A DNA stretch of 64,000 bases from positions 186,001 through 250,000 of the forward strand of contig LSAX01000004.1 of the NCBI GenBank assembly GCA_001557505.1, in the 5' to 3' direction. A program made the position numbers and the translations under genes. Below are positions 23,369 through 34,326 of the stretch, one piece after another (position 1 is the stretch's first letter; each line of letters begins with the position of its first letter). The notes under the pieces are model-generated. The model ran no database searches and was not told where the DNA came from. It saw only the letters and a list, made by a program, of their open reading frames with translations. The DNA is from Reticulascus tulasneorum (lineage: Eukaryota; Ascomycota; Sordariomycetes; Glomerellales; Reticulascaceae).

Positions 23369-24679
23369 ATGCCCGAGCGATCCAAATCAGAAGGGACTGG
23401 CCCTTTTGTCCCATCCGTATCACTACCTTTGCCGACATCCCCGCAGCGAGCAAGATCGTCGGAACCATCAACCGTGAGTTTGGCGTCCCTGTTCAACAGT
23501 CTTTCTGACTGTCGAGCTTGTCCGCCCATGGGCTTACTATTCCAGACACCGCCATGGAGGCCTGTTACCCCGTGTTCTGTGACTCAGGCTTCCAGTGGGA
23601 CGGATTCTCGAAACCCAAAGATGTCGAAGTTCAATCGAGCTGGATCAGACTTAGACAACGCCATCACTCTGTCGAGCAGTCCTTTAACATCACCCAAACG
23701 CCCTGCGAACCATATAATCGCTCTTGAAACACTGTTGCGTTCCTATCAGACTCATACATACACCAAGAACCGAGTTGGTGTCATTTTTTCCAGTACACGC
23801 ACTCCAGCTAAAGACTTCCGCAATGCACGAACCGTTGCCGCCTTTTTATCATCTGCAACATCGAATTCTTTAACTCATTTGGACCCAAGGCCAATCATGC
23901 CTCCACCATGTCTAGCCGCTCCAGGTCTAGACTTCCCTCAGCCACGCGGACTACTTCGTGGGGGAAGAAAACTTGATCTTCACTGGGAACTTGATGCCAT
24001 GGACCAGCTGACAGAATATTTGTACCCATATCACGATTCCGGTATAATATTGCCTGTATTTAATCTGACCACCAGCTCCCGAGAGTCATTGCATCAAGTC
24101 ATCGGTTACGTCTTGGATTGCGTTTTGAGCTATCGTGCCAGAATACAAGATTCAGAGCGGCATGCCGAATTCGTTCCTCGCGGTCCTTCCACAATATTCT
24201 TCAATGTTCAACACCGTGAACACCGCATTGATATCGAATGTCCGGGAATGAGCAGTAAATCCATAGTCTTCTGCTCGATCAAGGAGAGGAAACAGGACCT
24301 TGTAAGTTACGTAGATGGTCTCTTCCGGGCAAGAGAGTTCTGCCCCGTGGTTTCGTTTATTTCCATGGCAGTGTCTAACAACTAAAAGTGTCGTTTCATC
24401 GGATATCTTAGCGACTCGGTAAGCTTGATTTCAAACATCCCAATTACATAGCAGTTGTGAAATGATCCTAACATATGGTAGCTCAACATTATCTATAGCA
24501 GAGAACAAGCCATGCATGGGGCAATCTGTAAATGGACAGTTCATGGAGCAATAACAGATGAGAGACAGTATGCTTACCCTCACATTCTCCTTCAGCCCTC
24601 TGTTACACATTCGACTCGCAAAAGTTTGTTTCTCTGCATTCTACTACCTGGTTCAATATTGATGTGTCCCTCTATGTAA
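23369..24679 (+). CDS. Unrecognised fungal protein, four predicted exons
   Basis: Proposed exons are 23369-23473, 23546-24301, 24389-24418 and 24482-24679, giving 362 residues. All three introns have GT-AG ends and branch-like CTGAC or CTAAC sites, and all junctions are phase 0. The first intron (72 bp) is a multiple of three and open, so retention would add 24 residues. The last two junctions extend the frame to a TAA at 24677, beyond a TAA in the unspliced frame, and one exon is only 30 nt. The N-terminal 100 residues are Ser/Pro-rich and probably disordered. The rest looks globular (LDLHWELDAMDQLTEYLYP, SLHQVIGYVLDCVLSYRARI). An overlapping upstream ATG at 23352 could act as a uORF. I do not recognise the family. 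Confidence 0.6.
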
Positions 24680-25739
24680 ACCTCTGTCCCCTACCCTCCA
24701 ACTACTTCCCACTAGAATCATAATCAAAATCAGGAACATAATGCTAGTTAATGAATACTGATATATCTGTAGAAAGGCTTCTCTGGCGACTGCTCAGCGT
24801 CATGTTCGGCTTTTGCGGCAATATAACGACATTAAAGACATCGGCCAACAATTCATGGGACTCATTGCTGATCATCGGTCTGTACCGCTTCGCAGGCTAT
24901 ACGAGACCGAGGAGTTTGGGGTCCATCATGACGACTGATCTGTTTATGTTACTCATGGCCGTTACGCTTATTCCGGAATCCTTCTATGTCCCTTGCAAGT
25001 GACCGTCATGGAAGCTCTAGTTCTTGGTTTCTTTTACGGCGGAACACTTTACTTGTATTATAACTTATCCTATCAGAGTGTGACACATTGAGGCTTCCTA
25101 ACTTCGTCATTCTCAGTTCATGCGTATGACCTCTACATCAATCAAGAGATTCGGGTCCCTTTCCATAATGAAGGTTTGAGATTCTAGGAATGCCTCAATC
25201 ACGGCGCTCCCCACAAGTTTCCTCTTTAAATTGCAACTAGCTGCAAGTGAAGCTCACCAGTATCAACTTGAAATCCATGCACCGCAAGCCCTGTTAACCA
25301 TGGCACACACAATGCGATACATATGACAGCACCATCGTTTCATACTTGCTACCTTCCATGCGAGTCTAGCTGCGTTTTTCTGTCTTTCTATCTCTCATTT
25401 CGAGCACGACTAAGATATCGGATATCTCAAGGCTGAGGTCTGTACCACCAAGTAGTTCGTGTCTTCCACTGTTACAGTGTATCTAAATGTTTAAAACTAA
25501 TTGCTGTCTTAAGCCCAAAGTGGAGTCATAATAATCAAATATAACAGTCTACTGAACGCAGAGAACGGAATGTGACTCAAACAACTGATAAACAGAATAG
25601 CCAAGGATCTGTGACCAAGCAGCATCAGTTTGTTGCAGTACTTCAGGAACTCAACGCTCAATACATTATTTCTCTACTCTGCAAGTGCATGAGAACTCGC
25701 CATTTCAGACACCTCAACTTATAAACTATCTAGCAGATA
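24680..25739. other. Intergenic, no gene seen
   Basis: A 1.1-kb, somewhat AT-rich interval. An 83-codon frame at 24751 has no support. It presumably carries the 3' ends of the two flanking convergent genes. Confidence 0.5.
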
Positions 25740-26993
25740 TTAAAACTTTTTAGACGCAGCGTTTTTCGAGTCTAACAGCTCTTGGTACCAGTCATATAGG
25801 ATCTGGTTTTGCTGCTTGAAAGCTCCAATACCGCAATGCTCGCCTACACCATCCGCATCTTTGAAGCGGTAAAGATATCCCCACTCGCCCAAAGCCTCGG
25901 CCAAAGTCTCCGCCTGGCCAGAGAAAAACAGATCATTCTCCGCATCGCCCACAAAGATAGGTGTCCTGATTGTGTCGGTAATCCCACCTTTAAGAGTGTA
26001 CAGCTGCGACTTGGTTACAAACTCGTAAGGGGATTCCGTGTTGTATGCCCACATGCCCTGGCCTAGTCCCCACCGAAGAGGAATCGGGACTCCGGGTTGA
26101 AGGAGCTCACGTGCAAGTTCATTGAAGGCGGTCTCGTTTCCGGTATCGTAGACGGCCATCGCATCTTCGCCTAGAGTTTGATTCACGATGATTCCGAAGT
26201 CCCAGACTCCATCGATGGCGAAGACGGCGGCGAGGCGATGCTCGAAGGCAGCGGCTCGTGGTGCAAGGTAGCCGCCAAAGGAGAGACCTAGGAGTGCAAT
26301 AGCGTCTGGATCTACAAGATCCGGCTTCTCGAGGAGCCAATCGACAACTGGAGTCACAACCTTCTCCCAGTCGTGGATGAAACCGACTTCCTGGTAGCGA
26401 CGGACAGAGGGTTGGCCGGGTCCTTCGTATGTGAGAACATTGTATCCGCGTTCTAGGGCCGCGGCACCCAGTGCGTGGTACATCTCTTCTTGAGATCCAT
26501 CGTAGCCGTTGCCCATGATAATAGTTGGTCGCTGTTTGATTTCGTCATCCGGCCGGAGCCAAATACCTGGAATGTCAAACTCGGGGGTGCATATGGTAAC
26601 CCGCTCATTTGGCGTGGACAACAGAGAAAGGCCGGCATCGAATGCAGCAGTCTGGTTTCCCCACAGCTCCATAATTCGAGGGTCAGATGGGTTTTCGTGA
26701 AGATAGAAGTCGGCGCTTCGGAAGTAGGTCGCGGCGCTGAAGAATGCACTTCGAGCCGATACAGGGAACTTCTTCTTCAGGATACTCTTAGCACGGCCAT
26801 AAACTTGGTATGCCAGCTTCGAGAAGCTGGTAGCATAGCTATCGAAGTCACCCGGGATTATGGAATTGGCCGTTATCAGGACTTCGCCTATGTCAGCGCC
26901 GTCGTACGCAGCAGGTGCAATGGCACGAAGAATCTCGAAGTGGAACGTGTGGTCCGCATTGAGCTGGTACATGGTGAAGTTGGGGGTAGCCAT
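25740..26993 (-). CDS. Alpha/beta hydrolase of the Ayg1/Fus2-like (FrsA-related) type
   Basis: A single exon encodes 417 residues from the ATG at 26993. It starts MATPNFTMYQLNADHTFHFE, the N-terminus usual for this fungal family. An N-terminal helical cap domain precedes the hydrolase fold. The nucleophile elbow is LLGLSFGGYLAPR, the acid is probably in VGDAENDLFF, and the catalytic His in DGVGEHCGIGAF. Relatives include Ayg1 (pigment polyketide shortening) and Fus2 (fusarin pathway), as well as pseudooxynicotine hydrolase, so C-C or ester cleavage of a polyketide-like substrate is possible but inferred. The same frame is open to an ATG at 27191, which would add 66 residues. I treat that part as untranslated leader because family members start at the internal Met. 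Confidence 0.88.
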   Translation of the reverse strand: MATPNFTMYQLNADHTFHFEILRAIAPAAYDGADIGEVLITANSIIPGDFDSYATSFSKLAYQVYGRAKSILKKKFPVSARSAFFSAATYFRSADFYLHENPSDPRIMELWGNQTAAFDAGLSLLSTPNERVTICTPEFDIPGIWLRPDDEIKQRPTIIMGNGYDGSQEEMYHALGAAALERGYNVLTYEGPGQPSVRRYQEVGFIHDWEKVVTPVVDWLLEKPDLVDPDAIALLGLSFGGYLAPRAAAFEHRLAAVFAIDGVWDFGIIVNQTLGEDAMAVYDTGNETAFNELARELLQPGVPIPLRWGLGQGMWAYNTESPYEFVTKSQLYTLKGGITDTIRTPIFVGDAENDLFFSGQAETLAEALGEWGYLYRFKDADGVGEHCGIGAFKQQNQILYDWYQELLDSKNAASKKF

Positions 26994-27924
26994 CGTTGAG
27001 GACTCCCGATTGACCAGCTTCGTTAAGTGAGTAATGCTTACGACGGGAAGATCTGATATTGGCCTTTCAAGGCTAGGCTTGCTAGCTGTATGTGAGCCTA
27101 CTGTCTTATATAGTCTGATGCAGAGTGGGACTATTGTTCTGCTGCAGCTTTCGAATGCAGAGGCATCGATGAATCCCTCCAGCCTCTTCATAAATTATCC
27201 AACGAGCACCTTCGACGTAGCTGTAACTCACGTTGCATTGGCGGGTAAGGCACCCTGGAGTAATTACTACATGCATCCGCCGTAGGGTTGTCAGCTTCAC
27301 TGGTAGGGGAAGCGGGGGGGAGGGTAAATGGTAGCATCAGCAGGATTTGGCATTACACAAGTCCTACGGCGGGAGCATGTTGCTCTGGCACCACCAGCGG
27401 CGAAGCGCAACCGACCATGCCGGCCCACCGCTTATTATTGTGTGTTAATCACAACATCATGTCACTCTCGTGGATACTTGAACGCTAATTAGCGGACGAT
27501 CCCGAGGGACAGCGGAGTCGATCGAGATGATGTATGCCGAGCGTAAGCACTAACGGCGTGCCGTAACACGACATGAATCCTGCACTGGGATGTCCCTTTA
27601 AAGGCCGTTCAATGAACTTTTGCGCGCAGCACAGTTGCAGTGGCGCAGTGATCCATCAAAGTCCGATATTGCAAGCACGTGGGGGCCAGGTCTCAAAGCA
27701 TCATGATCCCGGTTGCATGCAAACAATTCATGGCTGCGCGATGCTTTCAATTCACTGCTCATTGGAGAATATCATCGCTGTCTCAATGGCTAGGAATTGG
27801 TCACTTTGCATGCGGGGTTCGATAGGCTAGGTACTCTTTCCTGTCCGTTACGGTAGATTAACTCGAAGGCTGGATACAGAAATCCTCCCACTTTCCAGCG
27901 ACTTTGTGAAGTTGCGGCAAAGCC
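26994..27924. other. Intergenic, no gene seen
   Basis: This is the 5' region of the alpha/beta hydrolase and the 3' region of the oxidoreductase, both on the minus strand. No supported ORF or repeat. Confidence 0.45.
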
Positions 27925-28929
27925 TTACTTAACCACAACGACCATCTTCCCATTGGCCTCTCCAGTTTCCATAAACCGATGAGCCTGTCTAATTCCAGCC
28001 TCCCCAAATTTGAAAACCTTAAACGGTCTAGCATCAAAGCTACCACCCGCAACGCTCTGCACAATATCCTCCAGAGGAACATCAGACAGCGGGAATTCCG
28101 GTGTTCCAAATACGAAACTTCCAAAGAAGCTGAAGTGGACGCCGCTTGCCATCTGAGCCAGCGGGTTGAAATTGGGAACCGGATCCAGTCCTCCGAGGAA
28201 GCCAGCAAGACACATCTTCCCGTTCCTCTTCACTAGAGTCAACGACTCGACTATGGTGCTATTTCCAATGAGCTCAAGAACTTTGTCAAATTTTGCAATC
28301 CGATCGCCGGCTTTCAGTCGTTGAGGAAGACCTTGGCCTTCCAGGACAATATCAGCAACACCCAGGACTTTGAGACTCGCGAATCTGCTCTCATTTCTCG
28401 TCGTGGCGGTCACGATTGCCCCAGCTTCGACGGCAAGGTTGATTGCTGCTCGGCCAAGTGCAGATGTAGCACCTCGAACCAGCAATGTCTCCCCTTTCTG
28501 AAGTGCCAAGTTCCGAAAAATGCAAGTCCAAGCCGTAACGTATGTCTCAGGGATGGCCGCAAGATTGCTCCATGACAGTGGCAGATGGACTCCGGCCTTG
28601 CCAACTGCAACCATAGTGGCAACTTTAGCAATAGTATACTCGGCGTAGCTGCCACTGATAGAGCGGCCGAGTCCACCCATGACGGCTGCAACTGGTGTTC
28701 CGATTGGAAACTCGCCACCGGGGCAGTCTTCAACAATGCCAACGCATTCGATACCGCTAATGGGGGTCGACTCGGCCCACTCACCGCGGCGCATGTACAT
28801 CTCAGCGTGATTAATACCGAATGCATGGATGGCAATTAGCGCGGTCCCTGGGCTGGCGGTCGGCTTTGGAATATCGGTCAGCACCAGGTTCTCTGGCGGC
28901 CCATAGGCTGAAATGATGACTGCCTTCAT
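27925..28929 (-). CDS. Zinc-independent MDR oxidoreductase (quinone-oxidoreductase-like)
   Basis: A single exon encodes 334 residues. Translation begins MKAVIISAYGPPENLVLTDI, the standard start for the family. The N-terminal GroES-like domain (about 1-120) has FGINHAEMYMRRGEW. The Rossmann domain has LLVRGATSALGRAAINLAVEAGA, a variant of the NADPH-binding GxxxxxG loop. I see no Cys/His set for catalytic or structural zinc, which points to a quinone reductase/enoyl reductase-like member using NADPH. The substrate is unknown. It lies in the same orientation as the alpha/beta hydrolase about 0.9 kb away, so they are separate transcripts but possibly co-regulated. TATATATATA at about 29073 (140 bases upstream) could be its TATA element. 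Confidence 0.88.
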   Translation of the reverse strand: MKAVIISAYGPPENLVLTDIPKPTASPGTALIAIHAFGINHAEMYMRRGEWAESTPISGIECVGIVEDCPGGEFPIGTPVAAVMGGLGRSISGSYAEYTIAKVATMVAVGKAGVHLPLSWSNLAAIPETYVTAWTCIFRNLALQKGETLLVRGATSALGRAAINLAVEAGAIVTATTRNESRFASLKVLGVADIVLEGQGLPQRLKAGDRIAKFDKVLELIGNSTIVESLTLVKRNGKMCLAGFLGGLDPVPNFNPLAQMASGVHFSFFGSFVFGTPEFPLSDVPLEDIVQSVAGGSFDARPFKVFKFGEAGIRQAHRFMETGEANGKMVVVVK

Positions 28930-30813
28930 CTTGAGGTGGATTTGGGATTTTGGAAGAATCTTGTGCAAATGTCTCGTGTAATATTCGGGAAAATGCTTCT
29001 AGTAGTATAAAAGGATTCGTGAACTGGTAGTTTTGCTAGATAGAATCATGGGTCTATCTGCTGGGCGTGGCGTATATATATACTAAAACCTCAACCCTAT
29101 CTCTAAGCAAAAAGCACAATGAACTTTTCGGGATAACAACTCCGTCAGCAACTTGCTGTAATTTAGAAAGTGGCCTTGCTATTCCTGCAGTGTACAAATC
29201 CGGAGACTTGGATTCCACATGATGCAGAACCGTGACGCACAAGTGGCACTCCTGCCAAAATGCATTTGGTAATAGCAAGCTGCTCAGTCGTATCTGCAGA
29301 CATTAATTGGTCAACGAAGAGTTTGCGGGCAAGGTTCCAGAGAATGAGCCATCGGATTCATTGTTGCTTACTGAATATGCAAGCAAGCTCATGTCAAGTT
29401 GCCAACCTAAAGGCGCAATGTGCCGAACAGCCGAGAAATCACAGGAAAACACCACACCTAGATGCAAACCGAAGCTCTGTCCGTCACACCCGTCGAGAGG
29501 CTGTTTGAAGTAACATTGAGATGATAATTTTGATAGGTCAGCAATAGAAGCACCCTAAATCGAGATATTATGAATGGTTAGTGTACCCGAATGTTATCGA
29601 ACGAACAAATATATGTTTTCTGCTGACAGCTAATATTCAAACGAGGCTAGCATACTTGACCAGTAATAATGTAGAGAGCGTGGAAACGGCATTCGTGTGA
29701 CTCGCTGCTTTCCCGGAGTAGCGGAAATATGATGTCCCAGCTTTCTTGTTTGGTCCTGAAGCGAGACCAATGAGTCTTAAAGGGATGTAACTTAGATACC
29801 AATGGTTCGGACGTCGGGTCTTTTTAACCCATCTGGGCTAAAACCGATGTCGTGGAGACGAGCTTGGCCTGGGTATTAACCCTGGCCAACCAGGAAAAGG
29901 AGGAAAGGAGCATTTGTATTCGGCGTGTACTATCCTTTCCGCTATCTATGTTGGTTATACAGCATGCGGTATCATGCCGATTTATCCACAGAGGAAAAAG
30001 GCTCCATGGTCGAGAAGTCTTTGTGCCATGCTACGACATGCGTTAAGATGCGATTCGAATGGTTGATCTACTTTCCGCAGTTGCCAACTCCGCGAATCAA
30101 AGTCGACATCATGCAGGATCTGGGTTCCGGGCTAGCTAGAACATGAGAGGAGGATTTCGGATCAGATCATTGGCGCATGCGTCCCGGTTTCCGTAGCCTG
30201 CTAAATGTTGCGCGTGCAGCATGCTGGTAGCTCCGCCACTTTGAACAGCCGCGGACTTTCTTGCATTATCTCTACTTATTCTTCGTCAAAACCGGGCCTT
30301 GTACGGGATTCTGGGACGAGATCGTGATACAACTGGCTAGACCAGGCGGAAGACGTGGAGGGTAACCGAAGAGACGGGACGGCTATATAACCGTGCCAAA
30401 CATAGCACGCCAAGAACTTATCACTATACCGTGCTTTCATCCAGTATCCCGGACATTTTATATTGGCCAACTAGTCAGGGGTTTACTCTGGGTAAATGGT
30501 GCACTGTTGGTCCGTCTGTGATAAGGTTTGCACTCACTCGTCCAAGGAAAAGTATCTACAGCCTACACCGGTACCATTAATATGCTCCGTCTTCCCAACA
30601 AAACTAATAGCAACTTACTACATACGACGAGCGGTCCGGTTCTTATCACACTAATCTATCCTCGGGATTGCACAAAAATCATCCCGGACAGAACTTGGAG
30701 TAAATCCGGGCTGGATTACTAGGTGTATATGAAGAAGCCATGCCTTGACAGCTGGTGGGCTTTTTGCATCCTTCATTCCTCATAAGCCCCCCTCTTCACT
30801 ACAACAAGACACA
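28930..30813. other. Long divergent intergenic region
   Basis: 1.9 kb between the oxidoreductase (minus) and expansin-like gene (plus). It contains TATATATATA near 29073 and TATATGA at 30726, plausible TATA elements for the two genes. I see no coding region that resembles a known family. Confidence 0.5.
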
Positions 30814-31621
30814 ATGGCCAAGACTTTCTTTGCGATTGCAACTGCAGTGCTGGCCTTGCTGCCAGCAATCCACGCCATAGACGGCGATGCTACTTACACT
30901 GGAAACACCCTGTCCGGCGGTACATGCTCATTTTCCAATTACACGTTTCCGGCAGGACTCTACGGAGCCGGCCTTGGCCCGTCCAATTGGGCTGGCGGAT
31001 CAAAATGCGGCGCTTGCCTACAAGTCAAGGGCCCAAGGGGCAGTGTCAATGTCATGGTACGTATTGTCTGATCTTGAGAATGAGGCTGCGCAAAAGCGGA
31101 ACTGGAGATGAAAGTACTAATTAACTTCTTCTACGTAGATCGTCGACAGTTGTCCGTCTTGCTCACAGAACCGTCTTAATCTGTTCTCGGATGCATTCAA
31201 ACAGATTGCTAATCAAAACGACGGCATCATTTCTGTATCATACGACCCCATTGCCTGTGGTATTGCTGCACCCCTGTCCGTTCGAAATAAGAGCGGCACT
31301 TCAAGATGGTTGTAAGTTGTCCTATTCCGAGGTTCACTATTTTGATGTATCGGCACAATTCTCACACCCGTTGGCAGTTTCTCGATGCAAGTCCTCGACA
31401 GCAACTATCCTGTAACATCACTGGACGTCAGCACCGATGGCGCCAACACATGGCAGGAAACTGTGCGGAGGGAATACAATTTCTTCGAAAAAGCCAAGTC
31501 GGGCGGTTTCGATAAGGACGATCTCATTGTGAGGGTTACTTGCTCAAATGGGAGACGTGTCATTTTGCCCAACGTCAGCATGGCCAGTGAGGCACGGAGC
31601 GTGGCTCCTGTGAATTGTTAG
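30814..31621 (+). CDS. Secreted expansin-like protein (DPBB plus expansin-type C-terminal domain)
   Basis: Exons are 30814-31056, 31139-31311 and 31378-31621, giving 219 residues. The signal peptide is MAKTFFAIATAVLALLPAIHA. The mature protein opens with GDATYTGNTLSGGTCSF, then KCGACLQVKGPRG and IVDSCPSC, the Cys layout and Asp of a double-psi beta-barrel. The second half (SMQVLDSNYPVTSLDV, then RREYNFFE) matches the beta-sandwich domain of bacterial EXLX1/fungal expansin-like proteins, which loosen cellulose/chitin networks without hydrolysis. The substrate is not determined by sequence. Its neighbours on both sides are oxidoreductases. Confidence 0.88.
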
Positions 31622-32599
31622 ATGGTCAGGATCCTATTATGTGTCTCTACAGGCGACAGTTGAGGAATTTGGTTAGCTTTAATTGATGTAATAGAGGTAG
31701 AAACAAGGCATGTCGTCTGCTATTCAGAACTGTGCCTCGGTTTGTCCCACTCTGACAGCACATAAGCTAAAGAGGTCGCATGCCCATCTCGCTCTTCGAC
31801 TTGACCTTATTAGCAAGCCTTCATTCGTCGGTAGGAGAGCTCTTCAACTCGCTCAATAGGTCTCGGGGGAGTCGCACATCTTCCTCGCCACTAGGGCAAT
31901 TCCCAAATGTGGGAGGCTTGGCGGAGAGCGAGAGCAGCCTTCATATTTAGAAGCCTACAATGTGACCAATCTAAATCGGGTGCCAAAGAAAGGGTGGTAT
32001 CGAAGTGGTGGTCTAATAACGTAGTGCTGATCGAAGTATAGATGCAAAGGATGCCGATGCTGCCGACGCCACCATACTGCCAAACCTTTTTTAACTGACC
32101 CAAGCTCTGGCTCGCAAGTATTCTGAATAAATCAATCTTAGTCTCATTATGCAAAGGCTCTAAATTTGTGTCTGGGCTGCGTGTCTCGCGCAAAATTTCA
32201 TCTGCAATCTCGATTGGAGCCATCGATTTAATTTTGTAAATGCTGAATATATTCTATTATAAATCATCAAGTTGTAAGAAACTGGCAACTCAAAATTGTT
32301 GTATCTACGAGGCCGCCACTCCTGTTGATTATAAATACCACGGCCAGAATTGTCTCCGCTCCGAATCACTAGTGTCGCATTAGGATCACGGGCAGGACTG
32401 TCGCCGCTCCGAATCCTTTCACTAGCGCGACATGAATATAACGGACAGGATTGTCGCCGCTCCGGACCATTTGACTAATGCCATTTAGATACGTCTCTTA
32501 ATCTTAGGCAGCCGTAACAAACACCTCTCTATCTATATACCAGACGAAGGGCTCGATACTTGCATCCAAATGCTCTGACATCTCCATACACTCAAAATC
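31622..32599. other. Intergenic with triplicated repeat
   Basis: About 1 kb, rather AT-rich, with no supported gene. Its last 260 bases contain three imperfect copies of a CCGCTCCG-centred unit, annotated separately. Confidence 0.55.
32345..32483 (+). repeat. Three imperfect repeats centred on CCGCTCCG
   Basis: The units start near 32345, 32394 and 32447. Each reads approximately GGA-TTGTC-GCCGCTCCG-AAT followed by ACTA and ATG-like sequence. Spacing is about 50 bases. The array ends about 115 bases before the dehydrogenase ATG. The CCG/CGG content is what Zn2Cys6 factors often bind, and such a factor is encoded 2 kb away. Alternatively it is a decayed minisatellite. Confidence 0.75.
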
Positions 32600-33414
32600 A
32601 TGCCAGGCACATCCCCAGTCATCCTCATCCTAGGAGCAGGGCCAAATATCGGCCAGGCAGTAGCTCGGACCTTTGCCTCGAGAGGTTACAAGGTTGCCCT
32701 CGCTGCGCGATCATTTAACGAGGCAGATAGCACGGACAATCAACTGAACATCACGAGTGACTTCGCTAACCCCGACGATGTTGTCAACGCATTTAAAAAG
32801 GTTAATAAAGTGTTTGGCATCCCAAGCGTAGTCGTTTATAATGGTAAGCCCTGATACCCCAAGCATAGCTTTGAGTTCCTACTGAAGATTCGCAGTCAGC
32901 GCCTCGACACTCACTCCACCTCAAGACCCGTTCGCGCTTCCACTGGCCGCTTTCAATCGAGATGTAACAATCAACGTCACTAGTGCTTTTGTCGCCGCGC
33001 AACAAGCTGCCTTCGGTTTTGCACAGCTTCCTGCTTCTGCTTCAAGGACATTCATCTACACTGGAAATATTCTGAATGTTACTATCCTCCCGTCATTTCT
33101 CGGCCAAGGCGTCGGAAAGTCCGCTGGCGCACATATGATCTGGGCTGCTTCCGCTGCATATAAAGACCGTGGATTCAAGTAAGTTATTTAATTCCTAGTT
33201 CAATTCACTCGTGAAGATACTAAACTATTGTGGGTTTTATTATGGAGACGAACGGAAGGCGGACGGGACGGCCATCTATAGAGTCAACGGAGAGGCGCAT
33301 GCGAAACTCTACTGGGAGCTTGCGGTGGAAAAGACGCATGGTCCGTGGATGCAGACATTCGTCAATGGCGTGGGATACACGAAGTTTGACAGTCACTATG
33401 CGTCTTCCAGCTAA
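32600..33414 (+). CDS. Short-chain dehydrogenase/reductase with non-canonical last splice acceptor
   Basis: Proposed exons are 32600-32843, 32896-33178 and 33234-33414, which would give 235 residues. The N-terminus has VILILGAGPNIGQAVARTFASRGYKVALAAR, an SDR NAD(P)-binding site of the atypical GAGPNIG type. The C-terminal segment FYYGDERKADG and HAKLYWELAV continues the homology. The second intron (33179-33233) has a good GTAAGT donor and an ACTAAAC branch site, but it ends in GG where AG is required. Nearby true AGs shift the frame or hit stops. The usual SDR YxxxK is not clearly seen. The gene may be freshly inactivated, or may use a rare acceptor. The reaction is unknown. Confidence 0.65.
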
Positions 33415-34326
33415 GGCATTGCTTGAGTATCTGGTGTCTAGCGGCTACGTTGTAAGTTAAGCAGGCCAGCTTGACAAGTAAGGTAGCTCCGCCTAGATAC
33501 TATAGGAGAGGCAGCTCGTTGTGAGCGAAGGATTCCATACCTCTATATAATACCATCGTCTCTACCTTAGTCAGTGTTGGTAGCTTCAAGCATTCAATCT
33601 AAGTCTTTAGCTTCACTAAGCTTCAAACGTGGATCATTGATCACACACAGCGAACAACCGTTGCCGACAGTTGATGGAAGTGCGCTAATACCTTTCTACC
33701 TTGAATTTTGCTAGATCCTCAAGTCTTTTCTTCTATTTTAACACTAGAAAATAATGAAAATCTTTAGATAATCTGATAGTAACAGTTTTAGTCAATTCAG
33801 TTAAATATTCTTCATTTCAAAGCTCCAATTTAAATCCCCGTATATGATTATTTGATGAGTACTCTTTTGCTCTTCCCCACAGCAACATACCTGATTACCT
33901 ATCATACCTACAGTACTTAATAGCTCCCCCCCTAATTGACCAATTTCTTTTCAGGTTGTATCCCGAGACTACAGCAACTGCCGGCAACGGTCGATAACGT
34001 TCAAATAAACAGTATTTTATTTTGCAATGGCTGCTACGTTGGCATTGGTAACTATTCGCCACTATATCCCGGTACGGTAATTGAGATGGGAATCCGATCC
34101 GGTCAGGTGACGTGCTTTGAAATCAAACTGTCAGCGGTTATGGGCGTGCTAGATCGATTTAAGGCGGCCATTACAAATATTTGGCGTTGTTGAATGCCAC
34201 TTCTGAAGCACTCCTTTCTACTATGATATATCGCTGCACTTCTCTAAAGACACCCGACTTCCGCTGATTGTGAAATCCCAATCTACTTTCAACATAATGT
34301 CGCAGCCGCTCCGCCTGGATTCGAAT
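33415..34326. other. AT-rich intergenic region
   Basis: About 0.9 kb. The part from 33700 to 33860 is visibly AT-rich, unlike its surroundings, and may be decayed repeat DNA. No ORF is supported. Confidence 0.5.
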
